A stretch of 64,000 bases of DNA from Rivularia sp. MS3 (GCA_019192545.1 JAHCMI010000037.1:20471-84470); one strand, 5' to 3'; positions 26,276-37,059 are shown, counted from the first letter of the stretch. The notes: generated by a model from the letters alone, not told the origin. Program-made: numbers and translations.

Positions 26276-27919
26276 CTACTGTTTGGTCTTAAAAGAATTT
26301 AGCCATTGCTGTACTTGAGCTCTGGCAATATCGCGAGAACCAAGTCCGAAAGAAAGGGCAAGAGCGACTGCTAAAGCACCCAACAACAAACCAAAAGCTA
26401 AATTAACGATGTCCGGAGCAACGCCAATTTGCTGTAGTGCCATTGCCGAAACTAAAACGATAATCGCAATTCTAGCTACTTGACCTAAAATTCGAGCTTG
26501 AGCATTACCGGAACTGGTAATGATGCTGAAGGCTAAATTCGCTAAGAATAAACCAACCGCAAATACTACCAATCCAGCTAAAATTCTTCCCAATATAATC
26601 GTGATTCCTGTCACCAATGCTGTCAAAGCTGGAATATTCAGGATATTAATCGCCGCGATCGCAGCGAAAAGCATAATGCCGACGAAGGCAATGAAGCCGA
26701 CGATTTCTGATGGGGTACGAGATGTTGGTGAAGGAACTTCTCCTTCTGGTGTAACAGTTGTTCTTCTAGCAGGTGTAGGTAAACCCAGAACAGAGAAAAT
26801 ATTGTTGAAGCCAATACTGGTGAGGATATTGGTAACTAGTTCCGAGATAAATCTTCCTAAGAAATAGGCAACGGCTAGAATTGCTCCAGCGGTGAAGATT
26901 AAAGGAATAGCATTGAGAATCTGTTGCAGCATTGCAATTGCAGGTACCGAGATAGCCTGAATTTGCAAAGTGTTGAGCGCTGCGATCGCTACAGGAATCA
27001 AGATTAAAACGTAAACAATCGTACCTAAAATCGAAGATAAAGATTGTCCGCTTGCAGAAGCTTGGGAAAGTCCAAATCGACTTCCTATATGATCGATTCC
27101 AGTTGTAGCCAGCAGATTAGTTACAATTCGACGAACGATGTTAGCCACAAACCAGCCAACAGCAGCGATAATTACTGCTCCTAAAATATTGGGCAGAATC
27201 GCTAAAATTTCCGAGACTAAAGTGTTTACCGGACCTAAAGCCTGTTGCAAGCCTAGAGTATCTAGTACAGGCATCAAGAATAGTAAAAAGATAAACCAGT
27301 AAAGCGCACTACCAATAGTCTGAGAAATCGAAAGCTGATTGCTACTCGTAGCATCCTGTTGCGCGTTTAATCTTTCGTCTAGGTTTAAAGCATTGAGACC
27401 ATTTACCACCAATGTCTTAACCAAAGTTGCTACAACCCAAGCTACCCCTAAAAGGATGCCTGCTGCCAACAACTTAGGTAAGAATTCCCCAATTTGATTG
27501 AGAAAAGAATTCAGGGGTTGAGAAGCTACCCTCAGCTGCAACGTATCTAAAACCGCAACTATGGTAATCAGGAGAATACCCCAAAATACCAGACCAGAGA
27601 TGAATTTCTCTACTTCTATTGAGTCATTACCAGTTAACCCAGAAGCAATGCGGTTGTCGATATTGGTACGGTTGAGAAGTCCTTGAACTATGGCCTTGGC
27701 TATAGCCGCAACCAGATAGCCAACAACCAATATCAGAACTGCACCCAACAAGCGAGGCAATAACTCCACTACCTGTGAAAGAGCATTTTGAGCATAAGTC
27801 TGAAATCCTCCAACTCCATCCGCAGGCAAAGCTGGTGAAGATTGTGCCAAAATTGTCCCTATTCTTATTGACAGATCCGCACCCATCATTTGGGTTATAT
27901 CTTGCCAAGTTGAAATCAT
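26276..27919 (-). CDS. Mechanosensitive-channel-like protein with conserved TM-helix repeats
   Basis: 547 residues made mainly of repeated units: a Pro-Arg/Asn-Leu-Leu-Gly-Ala transmembrane helix (LPRLLGAVLILVVGYLVA, LPKLLAAGILLGVAWVVA, LPNILGAVIIAAVGWFVA, IPLIFTAGAILAVAYFLG, LGRILAGLVVFAVGLFLA), each followed by an amphipathic turn with a small GI/GF-N-D pattern. This is the 'conserved TM helix' repeat found in MscS-family proteins. About ten membrane spans are expected. There is no C-terminal MscS beta domain, so channel activity is inferred from the family only. The last visible motif GLGSRDIAR-QVQQW is typical of the family's end. Confidence 0.85.
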   Translation of the reverse strand: MISTWQDITQMMGADLSIRIGTILAQSSPALPADGVGGFQTYAQNALSQVVELLPRLLGAVLILVVGYLVAAIAKAIVQGLLNRTNIDNRIASGLTGNDSIEVEKFISGLVFWGILLITIVAVLDTLQLRVASQPLNSFLNQIGEFLPKLLAAGILLGVAWVVATLVKTLVVNGLNALNLDERLNAQQDATSSNQLSISQTIGSALYWFIFLLFLMPVLDTLGLQQALGPVNTLVSEILAILPNILGAVIIAAVGWFVANIVRRIVTNLLATTGIDHIGSRFGLSQASASGQSLSSILGTIVYVLILIPVAIAALNTLQIQAISVPAIAMLQQILNAIPLIFTAGAILAVAYFLGRFISELVTNILTSIGFNNIFSVLGLPTPARRTTVTPEGEVPSPTSRTPSEIVGFIAFVGIMLFAAIAAINILNIPALTALVTGITIILGRILAGLVVFAVGLFLANLAFSIITSSGNAQARILGQVARIAIIVLVSAMALQQIGVAPDIVNLAFGLLLGALAVALALSFGLGSRDIARAQVQQWLNSFKTKQ

Positions 27920-28268
27920 GGTTTTCCAGTTTTAAAGTTTAGTGTTATCGCGAAAAACACCTTTAATGTAATGGTGGTTTATTGCCTGAAACAATACCAC
28001 ACCCTGACAACTTAATTGGTGTTTTGCAATTTAATTTACCAGTAAATCTCACAAATAATTAATATCAAGGTTAATTTTTACTTTTTTTATTTTTATTTTC
28101 TTTTTTTCCCCAAAACCAAATTTAAATACTTGACAATTACTGAAAACAATGTATTTAAGTATACCTTGAAATTAAATACGAAAAACAGCGATTATGTTGC
28201 TCGAAGGCTTACTAATAACTGCTGGTTTTAAGTTAGTCTGATTGCGTAGATAACATTAACAATTTGAA
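27920..28268. other. Divergent intergenic region
   Basis: 349 bases. A small bulged hairpin (GTGGTTTATTG / CAATACCAC, about 27973-27999) and a T-rich tract (28074-28111) are the only visible structures. It must contain the promoters of both flanking genes. Confidence 0.4.
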
Positions 28269-28715
28269 ATGCCGACATTAGAAGTTTTTGAGCAATCAAT
28301 TGAAATTAATGCTACATCCGCAGTAGTAGAACAATGTATCACAGAGCGTGTTTTAATGCATCGATGGTTAAATCCGGCTTTACGCTGCGAGCCGGTTGGA
28401 GATTGGAGTACGGATATAGGCTCTAAAAGCAAGTTTATTATTCAAATACCAGTAATCAAGCCAACATTGATTAGTACAGTTGTGGAAAGAGAACCAGGTC
28501 TGATAGTGTGGGGTTTTGACGGTTATTTCAAAGGATGCGACCGTTGGGAATGTCAACCAACAGATAATGGTACTTGCTTAGTGAATCGTTTTGAATTTCG
28601 GATTCCTAATCCTGTAGTTTCTTTGGGTTTTAAAATCTTCGCTGAAAAATTTACAAAGCAAGACATGCAAGCACAACTACGTCGTCTTAAGCATGTTGCA
28701 GAAAGTCTTGGGTAG
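28269..28715 (+). CDS. SRPBCC / START-like domain protein
   Basis: 148 residues with the helix-grip pattern of polyketide cyclase/SRPBCC proteins: an N-terminal strand SIEINATSAVVEQCITE, MHRWLNPALRCEPVGDWS, GSKSKFIIQIP, LISTVVEREPGLIVWGFDG, NGTCLVNRFEFRI and a C-terminal helix AEKFTKQDMQAQLRRLKHVAES. The family binds hydrophobic ligands in a central cavity. No catalytic residues can be assigned and no membrane or signal segment is present. It is common as a single gene in cyanobacteria. Confidence in the fold is good, in function none. Confidence 0.8.
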   Translation: MPTLEVFEQSIEINATSAVVEQCITERVLMHRWLNPALRCEPVGDWSTDIGSKSKFIIQIPVIKPTLISTVVEREPGLIVWGFDGYFKGCDRWECQPTDNGTCLVNRFEFRIPNPVVSLGFKIFAEKFTKQDMQAQLRRLKHVAESLG

Positions 28716-28728
28716 ATAGGAGAAAGGT

Positions 28729-28784
28729 AGAGGGAGAGGGGGAGAGAGGGAGAGGGGGAGAGAGGGAGAGAGGGGGGAAGAAGA
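28729..28784. repeat. Homopurine tract, 56 bp
   Basis: An uninterrupted A/G run built from GAGAGG and GGGGAGAG pieces on the plus strand, between convergent genes. Such tracts can form triplex (H-DNA) structures. Confidence 0.85.
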
Positions 28785-28823
28785 TTTTTAGGGAGCGAGA
28801 CGCTACCACTACATTTTTGATAC

Positions 28824-28886
28824 TTGTTAGTTGTTAGTTGTTAGTTGTTAGTTGCTACTTACTACTTACTACTTACTACTCGCCAC
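28824..28886. repeat. Heptamer repeats (TTGTTAG x4, TTACTAC x3)
   Basis: TTGTTAG units grade through TTGCTAC into TTACTAC units in constant phase, showing unit-to-unit drift. Confidence 0.9.
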
Positions 28887-28903
28887 TTGCGACTCATTGC
28901 TGT

Positions 28904-29728
28904 TCACTGACTTTTGCCTAATTTTTCCAGCAAGCGCACGATGGTAGAAGCGTCTTGAGCATCGGGTACTTGAAGTAAATAAGCTTGCAAGTCTTCTGCT
29001 GCTTGATTAAAGCGTCCGATTTGATAGGATAATAATCCGCGATCGCGTAATTCTAATGCTGCACTAGGAAATAATAATAAGATTCGTTCGACGCATAATA
29101 AAGCTTTTTCTAGCTCCTGCTGCTTAATATAAATATATTTAAGATTAGTCAGCATTCTTGCTAAAAATTGCTTTTTAGTAACTGGAGCTAAAAATTCCGG
29201 CTGCAATGTCACGTTTTGCTGATAAATTTGACTTAATCGCTCCTGACAATCTTGGGGAAACATAATTTCACCATTATTAAAAGCGTCAACAAATATGCCT
29301 ATTTCCGAAATATCTGGACGAATCAGAAAATGTCCCGGCATTCCTATCCCTATCATGGGAAAATCAATACGCCGAGCTACTTCGATGTAAAGCAATGCTA
29401 ATGTAATTGGAATTCCAATCCTACGCTCTATTACATCATTTAAAAAACTATTTCTGGGGTCGTAGTAATTTCGGATATTGCCCGTAAATTTTAAGTCATC
29501 ATACAGATATTGATTAATACACTGAATAATTTTTAAAGGATATTTTTCTAATGGCAAACGCTCTTCTAATTCGATTGCCATCGCATCAAGTGCATTTAAA
29601 TATTCTTCAATATCTAATTGGACATATTCTTCTTGAGCTATATATAAAGCTGTCTTTCCTAAGTCAATATACTCGTCAGACTGTTGAATCTCTTGATGAA
29701 AAAAATGTCGCGCTGACGATGAATTCAT
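28904..29728 (-). CDS. SirB1 family protein (transglutaminase-like, TPR at C-terminus)
   Basis: 274 residues. The N-terminal two thirds match SirB1/YchA proteins: a helical region, NQYLYDDLKFTGNIRNYYDPRNSFLNDVIERRIGIPITLALLYIEVARRI and GIGMPGHFLIR, where the usual transglutaminase Cys is absent (it reads S/T-like SFL and GIPITLA) but the His is kept. The C-terminal 90 residues form TPR-like helices (LEKALLCVERILLLFPSAALELRDRGLLSYQIGRFNQAAEDLQAYL). In other bacteria the gene neighbours prmC/prfA; here the neighbours are unrelated. Function unknown. Confidence 0.88.
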   Translation of the reverse strand: MNSSSARHFFHQEIQQSDEYIDLGKTALYIAQEEYVQLDIEEYLNALDAMAIELEERLPLEKYPLKIIQCINQYLYDDLKFTGNIRNYYDPRNSFLNDVIERRIGIPITLALLYIEVARRIDFPMIGIGMPGHFLIRPDISEIGIFVDAFNNGEIMFPQDCQERLSQIYQQNVTLQPEFLAPVTKKQFLARMLTNLKYIYIKQQELEKALLCVERILLLFPSAALELRDRGLLSYQIGRFNQAAEDLQAYLLQVPDAQDASTIVRLLEKLGKSQ

Positions 29729-30820
29729 AAATCTTAATTATAATAAACTGATAATACTTTGCTATCAAATCTATAAAAATAAATTATATATTTGATAAGA
29801 GCTTCAGCAGTGAAGTGTCTGAAGCTATTTTTCAAATAATAGAAAAATATTTTAATTCACACAAGTGGTACAAATTCTCTGCCTTAAGGATGACTGGCTG
29901 ATTTTTTGTGTGACATCAACCCTACATATATAATTAAGCTCAAAACCATTTATGTCTGAGTATTATAAATAACTTGACTTTCGGTAAATCTTTATTAAGA
30001 TTGATTAGGGAAGTATGAATAATAGGTGCATAAATGAAATTATGTATTATTTTTTGTAGGTGAAATATAAACCTACTTCTATCTCTAAATTTTATTATTA
30101 AAGCTTGACTAGTTTCTGACTAATATTTTTGAACGAGAGTATTTACATATTCTCAGATGTTCCTCTGTTTTGATACGTTTGAAGTGATGAGCAAGAAAGT
30201 TAATTAAAATAATGAGAAGTTATTTCTAAACAAATTCACTTTAAATTGCAAAATTAAGCAATGTCTCATGCTATTGCGGTTTTCAGTTGAATACAATACA
30301 TGTCTCTCTCTAGATTTTAAACCATAGAAGATAGGAGCAGTAGAGTAGTTTGCTTCTCTAATCAATCAAAAAAACTATATAGCGCTGCAAATAACTGAAG
30401 AGATAAATAGTATTTAAGCACCGATTTAATTCGATTAAATTAGGTTGATTTAAGTGCTTTGTATTTGATTGATTCGAGTAATTAAAAGCAAAAATAATTC
30501 AATATTCCTGAATCTATTCTATATCAAATATTGCTTCAAGCACTTGTAATGGAATGAAGCTATAAAAATAGTGACGCTGAATGTCAACAACGGTTTATTT
30601 TAATTCAGTTGTAGTGCAAAGCTGAAATTATTCCTTCTACATACATAAATATAAGGATAATCAAACGCAATCTACATAGCTAAAATTTTTACTTGTAAAG
30701 GGTTAAATTTTATCGCGGTAGGAATCATGCCGCCAAATTTAATCATCAGTAAGTACTTATAAATGTTCAATGAATAGAGCTAGTGAAAAAACACAATTAT
30801 ATTGTTGAGAGAAATATAAA
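29729..30820. other. 1.1-kb gene-free region
   Basis: AT-rich, with no open frame that looks coding in either strand and no terminator-like hairpin. It holds one solo MITE-type end (30272-30300). It carries the promoters of two divergent genes. Any small RNA here would not be visible by eye. Confidence 0.5.
30272..30300. repeat. Solo MITE terminal repeat
   Basis: TATTGCGGTTTTCAGTTGAA then TACAATACA, close to the left end of the 19352-19483 element; no matching opposite end was found nearby. Confidence 0.55.
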
Positions 30821-31705
30821 GTGGAAAATAGTAAGTCTTTTCTTTTATCGCACAAAATATTTATTATATTACTTCTTGTTACTGGTACTTTGTGCATCAG
30901 TTTAATATTGCCTGCAAATTTAAAAATTGCTCAATTTATCGGCTTAAATAAACCTAAAGAAAAAATTGTCAGTGCCCAAACAAACAATCAGCAATTAGTG
31001 GCAGAATTCCAAAATGCAATGTCAGCTACTTTAAACGAGCAATTAAAAAGACAAAGTTTGCTTTCTGCGGCACCTTCTAGTTTTGGTAGCAAAGTTATTT
31101 ATGAGATAAAGCCGATAAAAAATAAAAAAATTATTGCTTTAACCTTTGATGATGGACCTTGGGAAAAGACCACTCAACAAACATTAGATATATTGAAAAA
31201 AAATAATATCAAAGCTACATTTTTTGTAGTTGGTAAAGCACTGCAAAACAATCCTCAAATAGGTAAGCAGATTGTAGCTGATGGTCATGCGATCGCCAAT
31301 CATACTTGGAATCACTGGTATCATTTTATGAACCCCCAGGTTGCTGCTTTTGAAGTTGATAAAACTACAGAATTAATTTATAAAGTGACGGGAATTAAAA
31401 CAAATTTATTTCGTCCTCCCGGTGGACATTTGAGCAATGGTCTAGTTGCTCATGCTAAAAGTAAAAAGTATGCCATATTAATGTGGTCTGCTGATTCTCG
31501 CGATTTCCAAAAACCCGCACCCGCTACAATGGTCAACACCGTGTTAAAAAACGCACGTCCGGGCGGTATCGTATTGCTTCATGATGGTGGCGGCGATCGC
31601 ACAAATACAATCAAAGCTTTACCTCAGATAATAAATAAGTTAAAGCAGCAGGGTTATAGCTTTGTTACTATTCCCGAACTTCTAGAAATGGAAAAACAAA
31701 TATAA
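30821..31705 (+). CDS. Polysaccharide deacetylase (NodB homology, CE4)
   Basis: 294 residues with an N-terminal membrane anchor (FIILLLVTGTLCISLILP), so it acts on the outside. The NodB domain has all CE4 motifs: TFDDGP (metal and catalytic Asp), the HTWNH metal pair (ANHTWNH), FRPPGG, a W-S-A-D segment (MWSADSRDF) and LLHDGGG with the catalytic His. It likely removes acetyl groups from peptidoglycan or an exopolysaccharide. The start is GTG 30821; no better ATG precedes it. The next gene (UDP-sugar epimerase) is convergent. Confidence 0.93.
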   Translation: MENSKSFLLSHKIFIILLLVTGTLCISLILPANLKIAQFIGLNKPKEKIVSAQTNNQQLVAEFQNAMSATLNEQLKRQSLLSAAPSSFGSKVIYEIKPIKNKKIIALTFDDGPWEKTTQQTLDILKKNNIKATFFVVGKALQNNPQIGKQIVADGHAIANHTWNHWYHFMNPQVAAFEVDKTTELIYKVTGIKTNLFRPPGGHLSNGLVAHAKSKKYAILMWSADSRDFQKPAPATMVNTVLKNARPGGIVLLHDGGGDRTNTIKALPQIINKLKQQGYSFVTIPELLEMEKQI

Positions 31706-31810
31706 GTTGAAGTTATTTTTAGCGCTGTTTGTTTTTTATTGTTCCCCCAAAATTTATTTTTGTAGGAAAATTTGTCCAAATATTCTAGTCATAACTTTTA
31801 GCAACAAAGT

Positions 31811-32827
31811 CTACAATACAATTTGAGAAAATTTTGGGTTTGGACGAGGATAAAAATCTTTGTACCATCGGACAAATTTTTCAATTCCTTCCTCAATAGT
31901 CGTAGTTGGTTTAAATCCGACATCCTGCATTAACTCATCAACATCTGCATAAGTACGAGGAACATCACCAGGCTGCATGGGTAAAAGATTTTTTTGGGCT
32001 TCTTTGCCCAATGTTTTTTCGATTACTTTAATAAATTCCAATAACTCAACAGGTTTATTATTACCAATGTTATATATTTTGTAGCGAGCATTTTTATGGG
32101 CTTTGTCAACATTTGGTTTTGGAGGTTTATGCATTACTCTGACAACGCCTTCAATTACATCATCAATATAAGTAAAATCTCGCTGCATTTTACCGTAATT
32201 GAATATATTAATTGGCTCATTTTCTTCAATCGCTCGAACAAATTTGAAATAAGCCATATCAGGTCTGCCCCAAGGACCGTATACTGTAAAAAAGCGCAAA
32301 CCTGTAACAGGTAAACTGTATAAATGGCTGTAAGAATGGGCCATCAATTCGTTTGCTTTTTTAGTTGCGGCGTAGAGAGAAACCGGATTATCTACATTAT
32401 CGCTGACAGAAAAAGGAATTTTAGTATTCGTACCATAAACCGAACTAGATGAAGCGAACACCAGATGTTGCGGTTGGCTGTGACGACAAGCCTCGAGGAT
32501 ATTGGCAAATCCAACTAAATTAGTATCAACGTAAGCAAAAGGATTTTCTAGAGAATAGCGTACTCCTGCTTGAGCAGCAAGATTAACTACATAGTTAAAA
32601 TTTTGCTCTTGAAAAAGTTTTAGTATTTCATGGCGATTGTTTAAGTCTAATTGTTGAAATCGAAAATTAGTATGCGGAACTAATTGAGCTAAACGAGCTT
32701 TTTTCAAATTAACATCGTAATAATCATTAAGATTATCAATTCCGTATACTTGTTCTCCATCAGCTAATAATCTTTGTGCTAAATGATATCCAATAAAACC
32801 AGCGACTCCAGTTATCAAAACGTTCAT
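31811..32827 (-). CDS. NAD-dependent epimerase, UDP-glucuronate 4-epimerase type
   Basis: 338 residues, an extended SDR: NAD-binding TGVAGFIGYHLA at the N-terminus, GIDNLNDYYDVNLKKARL (the loop typical of the UDP-glucuronate 4-epimerase group), AAQAGVRYSLENP, catalytic Ser in FASSSSVYG, YxxxK in YAATKKANE, RFFTVYGPWGRPDMA. It would convert UDP-glucuronate to UDP-galacturonate for envelope polysaccharides, consistent with a polysaccharide deacetylase next door. Substrate assignment rests on those motifs. The length is normal and all catalytic residues are present. Confidence 0.9.
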   Translation of the reverse strand: MNVLITGVAGFIGYHLAQRLLADGEQVYGIDNLNDYYDVNLKKARLAQLVPHTNFRFQQLDLNNRHEILKLFQEQNFNYVVNLAAQAGVRYSLENPFAYVDTNLVGFANILEACRHSQPQHLVFASSSSVYGTNTKIPFSVSDNVDNPVSLYAATKKANELMAHSYSHLYSLPVTGLRFFTVYGPWGRPDMAYFKFVRAIEENEPINIFNYGKMQRDFTYIDDVIEGVVRVMHKPPKPNVDKAHKNARYKIYNIGNNKPVELLEFIKVIEKTLGKEAQKNLLPMQPGDVPRTYADVDELMQDVGFKPTTTIEEGIEKFVRWYKDFYPRPNPKFSQIVL

Positions 32828-32962
32828 AATGATGATTTTCCGATTGAATGGCTTTTGAGATTGCTTTAAATTTTTCTTTGCAAGGGTAAACCTTAAGTCT
32901 TTTGTTTATACAGTTATTTCTTTGCTTAATTCATTTCTAAACCAATTATAAAATTATACTTT

Positions 32963-33080
32963 CTACCCAAGCTTAAAAAATCTCCGTAATATCTCTAGGA
33001 GAAAGATAGCAACTGCAAATGCTGCAATGCACAACAACTGAGCCGCACGTAAAGGCGAACTCTGAATACTACCCTTCGGG
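32963..33080 (-). pseudogene. Possible remnant of a membrane protein gene (C-terminal end)
   Basis: On the minus strand, a frame ending in TAG at 32963-32965 reads SPLRAAQLLCIAAFAVAIF followed by LLEILRRFFKLG, a well-formed membrane helix with basic end. It is cut off upstream by a dispersed repeat (CCCGAAGGGTAG region, 33065-33105). A second hydrophobic minus-strand stretch lies at about 33135-33285. The pattern suggests the decayed tail of a polytopic protein; the family is not recognisable. Confidence 0.3.
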
Positions 33081-33848
33081 AACACCTACGGTGAAGGCAT
33101 GGCAAATAATGACGGTAAATATTTTTGTTCATTTACTTAATAGACTTCGATTTTAACAAACTCTTCAGACAAAGAATTTCTAAAATTGAGAAGGTTGATA
33201 CTGCTATTGGATTATTGAATGCTGCAATAATGTCGAGGATTAATTTCCGTTGCAGTATTAACCAGAGCGCGGATAGCGCCACCATAATTAAAAAAAAATT
33301 AAACTTGATGAATAGGTAATCTTTACTGTCAAATCTTTTCTGCTTTTTTATAAAGTTGTGAAACAGGCTTTGTTTTAGTTTTAATTTAATTTTGTCTTTG
33401 GAATTTAGTATTTTTAATCTTAAACTCGTTAGAGCTATCTGACCTAATTAGATATTCAAGAGGTAAATTATTCACTAACATATTAATATAGCAAACCTGG
33501 CAATTCGAGTAAATCGATTTCTCTCATATTTAAGTTCATTATTAGTTTTCAATTTAGTTTTTCACTTAAATCCTCTTTGTTAATAATTTCTTAGCTATGT
33601 CTTAAGTTAGCTTTAATAAACTAGTATCTATAGCACCAAACTTAATTTAACTTAATGTTATCTTTGTTTAAAACCCTTGCTGCTTAGCTTCCTGTATTAG
33701 TAGAGACTCATTACAACAACCTTGATAGGCATTTTATTACTAAAACACGAAAAAATAATTTTTGAGAAAAAAATTATTAGCGCTGTTATTTTACGGAATC
33801 CTACTCCGATGATGTGATTTAAATAAGTAGTGAAATGGCATGGCACAC

Positions 33849-33890
33849 GCTCTCTTTGAGATATAGCAAAGGGAGCTATTTTCTTTTTGT
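33849..33890 (+). terminator. Orphan Rho-independent terminator
   Basis: GCTCTCTTTG / CAAAGGGAGC (10 bp, one wobble pair) with an 8-base loop, then TATTTTCTTTTTG. No plus-strand gene ends within 2 kb upstream, so it may close a small RNA. Confidence 0.6.
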
Positions 33891-34552
33891 AATTCTTTCT
33901 GTAATTTTATTTCTATATATAAATACTCAATAATTGCTCAAGAATTACTCAACTTACAAAAAAGTAGATTAAACATTTGGCGTTGTTGAATAAAAACAGG
34001 AATGGTCGCAAATTTCACAAAACTTAAGTGGCGCGTGACACCCAAAAGCCATTATTCTACGTTCCAAGTAAGTCAAAGTATCACGGGGTTGCCATTAAAA
34101 ATTGTCAGAAAGTCAATTATCAAATTACATGTCTGCAATTAATTACTTTAATTATTATGAATTGAAATAATTTGTATTTTACGATTCATTATTTCAAAAA
34201 TATCCAGTCTCGTTAATTATTTACTCAAATTAGAATACCCCCATCTTTCATTTAAAGCGACCGGTGGCAGTTAGCAGCAAACAACTGGGAATTTTAAATA
34301 AGCAAAAATTAAGCTGTTAATTTTGAGTTATTGTTACACCGTATTCCTATAAACCTTCCATTAGCGACCCCTTAGTTTGAGAATGCCTCCTCATTGGCCT
34401 TCTTCCCATTCTGGCACTATCTTCTCTCGTTTCAGTTCCGATTGTTGGTTAAATTAAGCCCAAAAATCGTGTCGTTCGGTGCTAATCTTGAAGATGACAT
34501 CGCTTAATTTTAAAGTCTCTACGACTCTAATAGTGAAAATATAGCTTCGTAA

Positions 34553-36016
<1,464 letters not shown>

Positions 36017-36024
36017 AGGTTTAA

Positions 36025-36190
36025 TTGTTAGTTGCTAGTGGTTAGTGGTTAGTTGTTAGTAATTAGTGGTTAATAAAAAGTAAATATTACTAAAATAACC
36101 CTCAATTATCTACGGCTCACCCGTAGGGTGTGAATCATTAACTATCAACTAACAACTTTTACCCGAAGGGTGCGGATCGTTAACTATGAT
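36025..36190. repeat. GTTAGTK heptamers and CGGGTAAAAG-type repeats in the atpB-atpE spacer
   Basis: 36025-36073 carries GTTAGTT / GTTAGTG heptamers; 36111-36190 has two similar blocks, CACCCGTAGGGTGTGAATCATTAACTAT and its relative at 36160-36186 (CCCGAAGGGTGCGGATCGTTAACTAT in part), i.e. a local duplication. Confidence 0.65.
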
Positions 36191-36239
36191 TTTGTCTCTT
36201 TTTTAGGAGAAGACAATTCAAAATCCCGGACAGTTACTC

Positions 36240-36400
36240 ATGGAGGAACCCCTGAGCCGCACGCCGTTCGCGTTAGCGAAGCGTGTCCACAAGGACATAG
36301 TGAGTCTTAGACTAAGGCGTGAACGGGTATCTCCCTCCGGGAGACGCTCCGCGTTCGCGAAGTGCCTGTTATGGTAACGCGCTTTTTGGGGAACCTAAAC
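36240..36400. repeat. GC-rich compound palindromic repeat in the atpB-atpE spacer
   Basis: A mosaic of small palindromes: TTCGCGTTAGCGAA, TGTCCACAAGGACA (36284-36297), CTTAGACTAAG, TCTCCCTCCGGGAGA and GCGTTCGCGAAG. This type of dispersed repeat is typical of Nostocales spacers and contrasts with the AT-rich surroundings. Confidence 0.75.
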
Positions 36401-36462
36401 CGACACCCCCTTTCCTTGTCTTACCGCGCACAAGAGCGGCTCCCTAAGACCGTACTGTTCTT

Positions 36463-36488
36463 AAAATCCAAAATCTAAAATTGAAATG
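36463..36488 (+). promoter_or_regulatory. AAAATCC heptamer array running into the atpE start codon
   Basis: AAAATCC, AAAATCT, AAAATTG, then AAATGA: the ATG is in phase with the heptamers. No Shine-Dalgarno is present. Confidence 0.6.
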
Positions 36489-36899
36489 ACATTAACCGTT
36501 CGTGTAATCTCCCCGGATAAAACAGTCTGGGATTCAACGGCTGAAGAAGTCGTTTTACCAAGCACTACAGGGCAACTTGGTATTCTTAGCGGACACGCAC
36601 CAATATTAAGTGCCTTAGATACAGGTGTAATGCGAGTTCGTGCAGATAGCAATCAAAATTGGGTTGCGATCGCGCTTTTAGGTGGCTTTGCAGAAGTTGA
36701 AGAAGATGAAGTTACCATTTTAGTCAACGGTGCCGAGCAGGGCGATCAAATTGACCTTGAAGAAGCGCGTACTGCTTTTAACGAAGCCCAAACTCGTTTA
36801 AACCAGATAGCGCAAGGAGACAGACAAGGTCAAATCCAAGCAACTCAATCCTATAAACGCGCCCGCGCTCGCTTTCAAGCTGCTGGCGGTATGGTATAA
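36486..36899 (+). CDS. atpC: F1F0 ATP synthase subunit epsilon
   Basis: Epsilon subunit of F1 (atpE in cyanobacterial nomenclature), which links gamma to the c-ring and restrains ATP hydrolysis. Family signs: [46 protein letters not shown] in the beta-sandwich domain, then [29 protein letters not shown] and a C-terminal helical hairpin. 137 residues, normal. It forms the atpB-atpE pair as in other cyanobacteria, apart from the enlarged spacer. A strong terminator follows 30 bases after the stop. Confidence 0.98.
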   Translation: MTLTVRVISPDKTVWDSTAEEVVLPSTTGQLGILSGHAPILSALDTGVMRVRADSNQNWVAIALLGGFAEVEEDEVTILVNGAEQGDQIDLEEARTAFNEAQTRLNQIAQGDRQGQIQATQSYKRARARFQAAGGMV

Positions 36900-36928
36900 A
36901 TATCTGGAAACTGGCAATTCAATACAAA

Positions 36929-36962
36929 AAACTCCTCCTTAATATCTGTAAGGGGGAGTTTT
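36929..36962 (+). terminator. Rho-independent terminator after atpE
   Basis: AAACTCCTCCTTA / TAAGGGGGAGTTT, 13 bp with one wobble and a 7-base loop, followed by TTAATT. It ends the atp transcript and can also serve the convergent gene. Confidence 0.85.
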
Positions 36963-37059
36963 AATTAAGTTAGTATGTAAAATTATTGATGTCATTACCA
37001 ACGAAGTGAATACTTTGTTTCGCTTCGCTTTATAACTTTTAACTACCAATTCCTAATTT

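Noticed and set aside
29729..30820. Hidden photosystem small-subunit genes in the large spacer
   Set aside because: I looked for the usual short hydrophobic frames (psb, psa, pet small subunits) and found none in either strand.
33125..33319. 64-codon plus-strand frame in the gene-free region
   Set aside because: No plausible start site, composition or motif; minus-strand remnants in the same place explain the open frame better.
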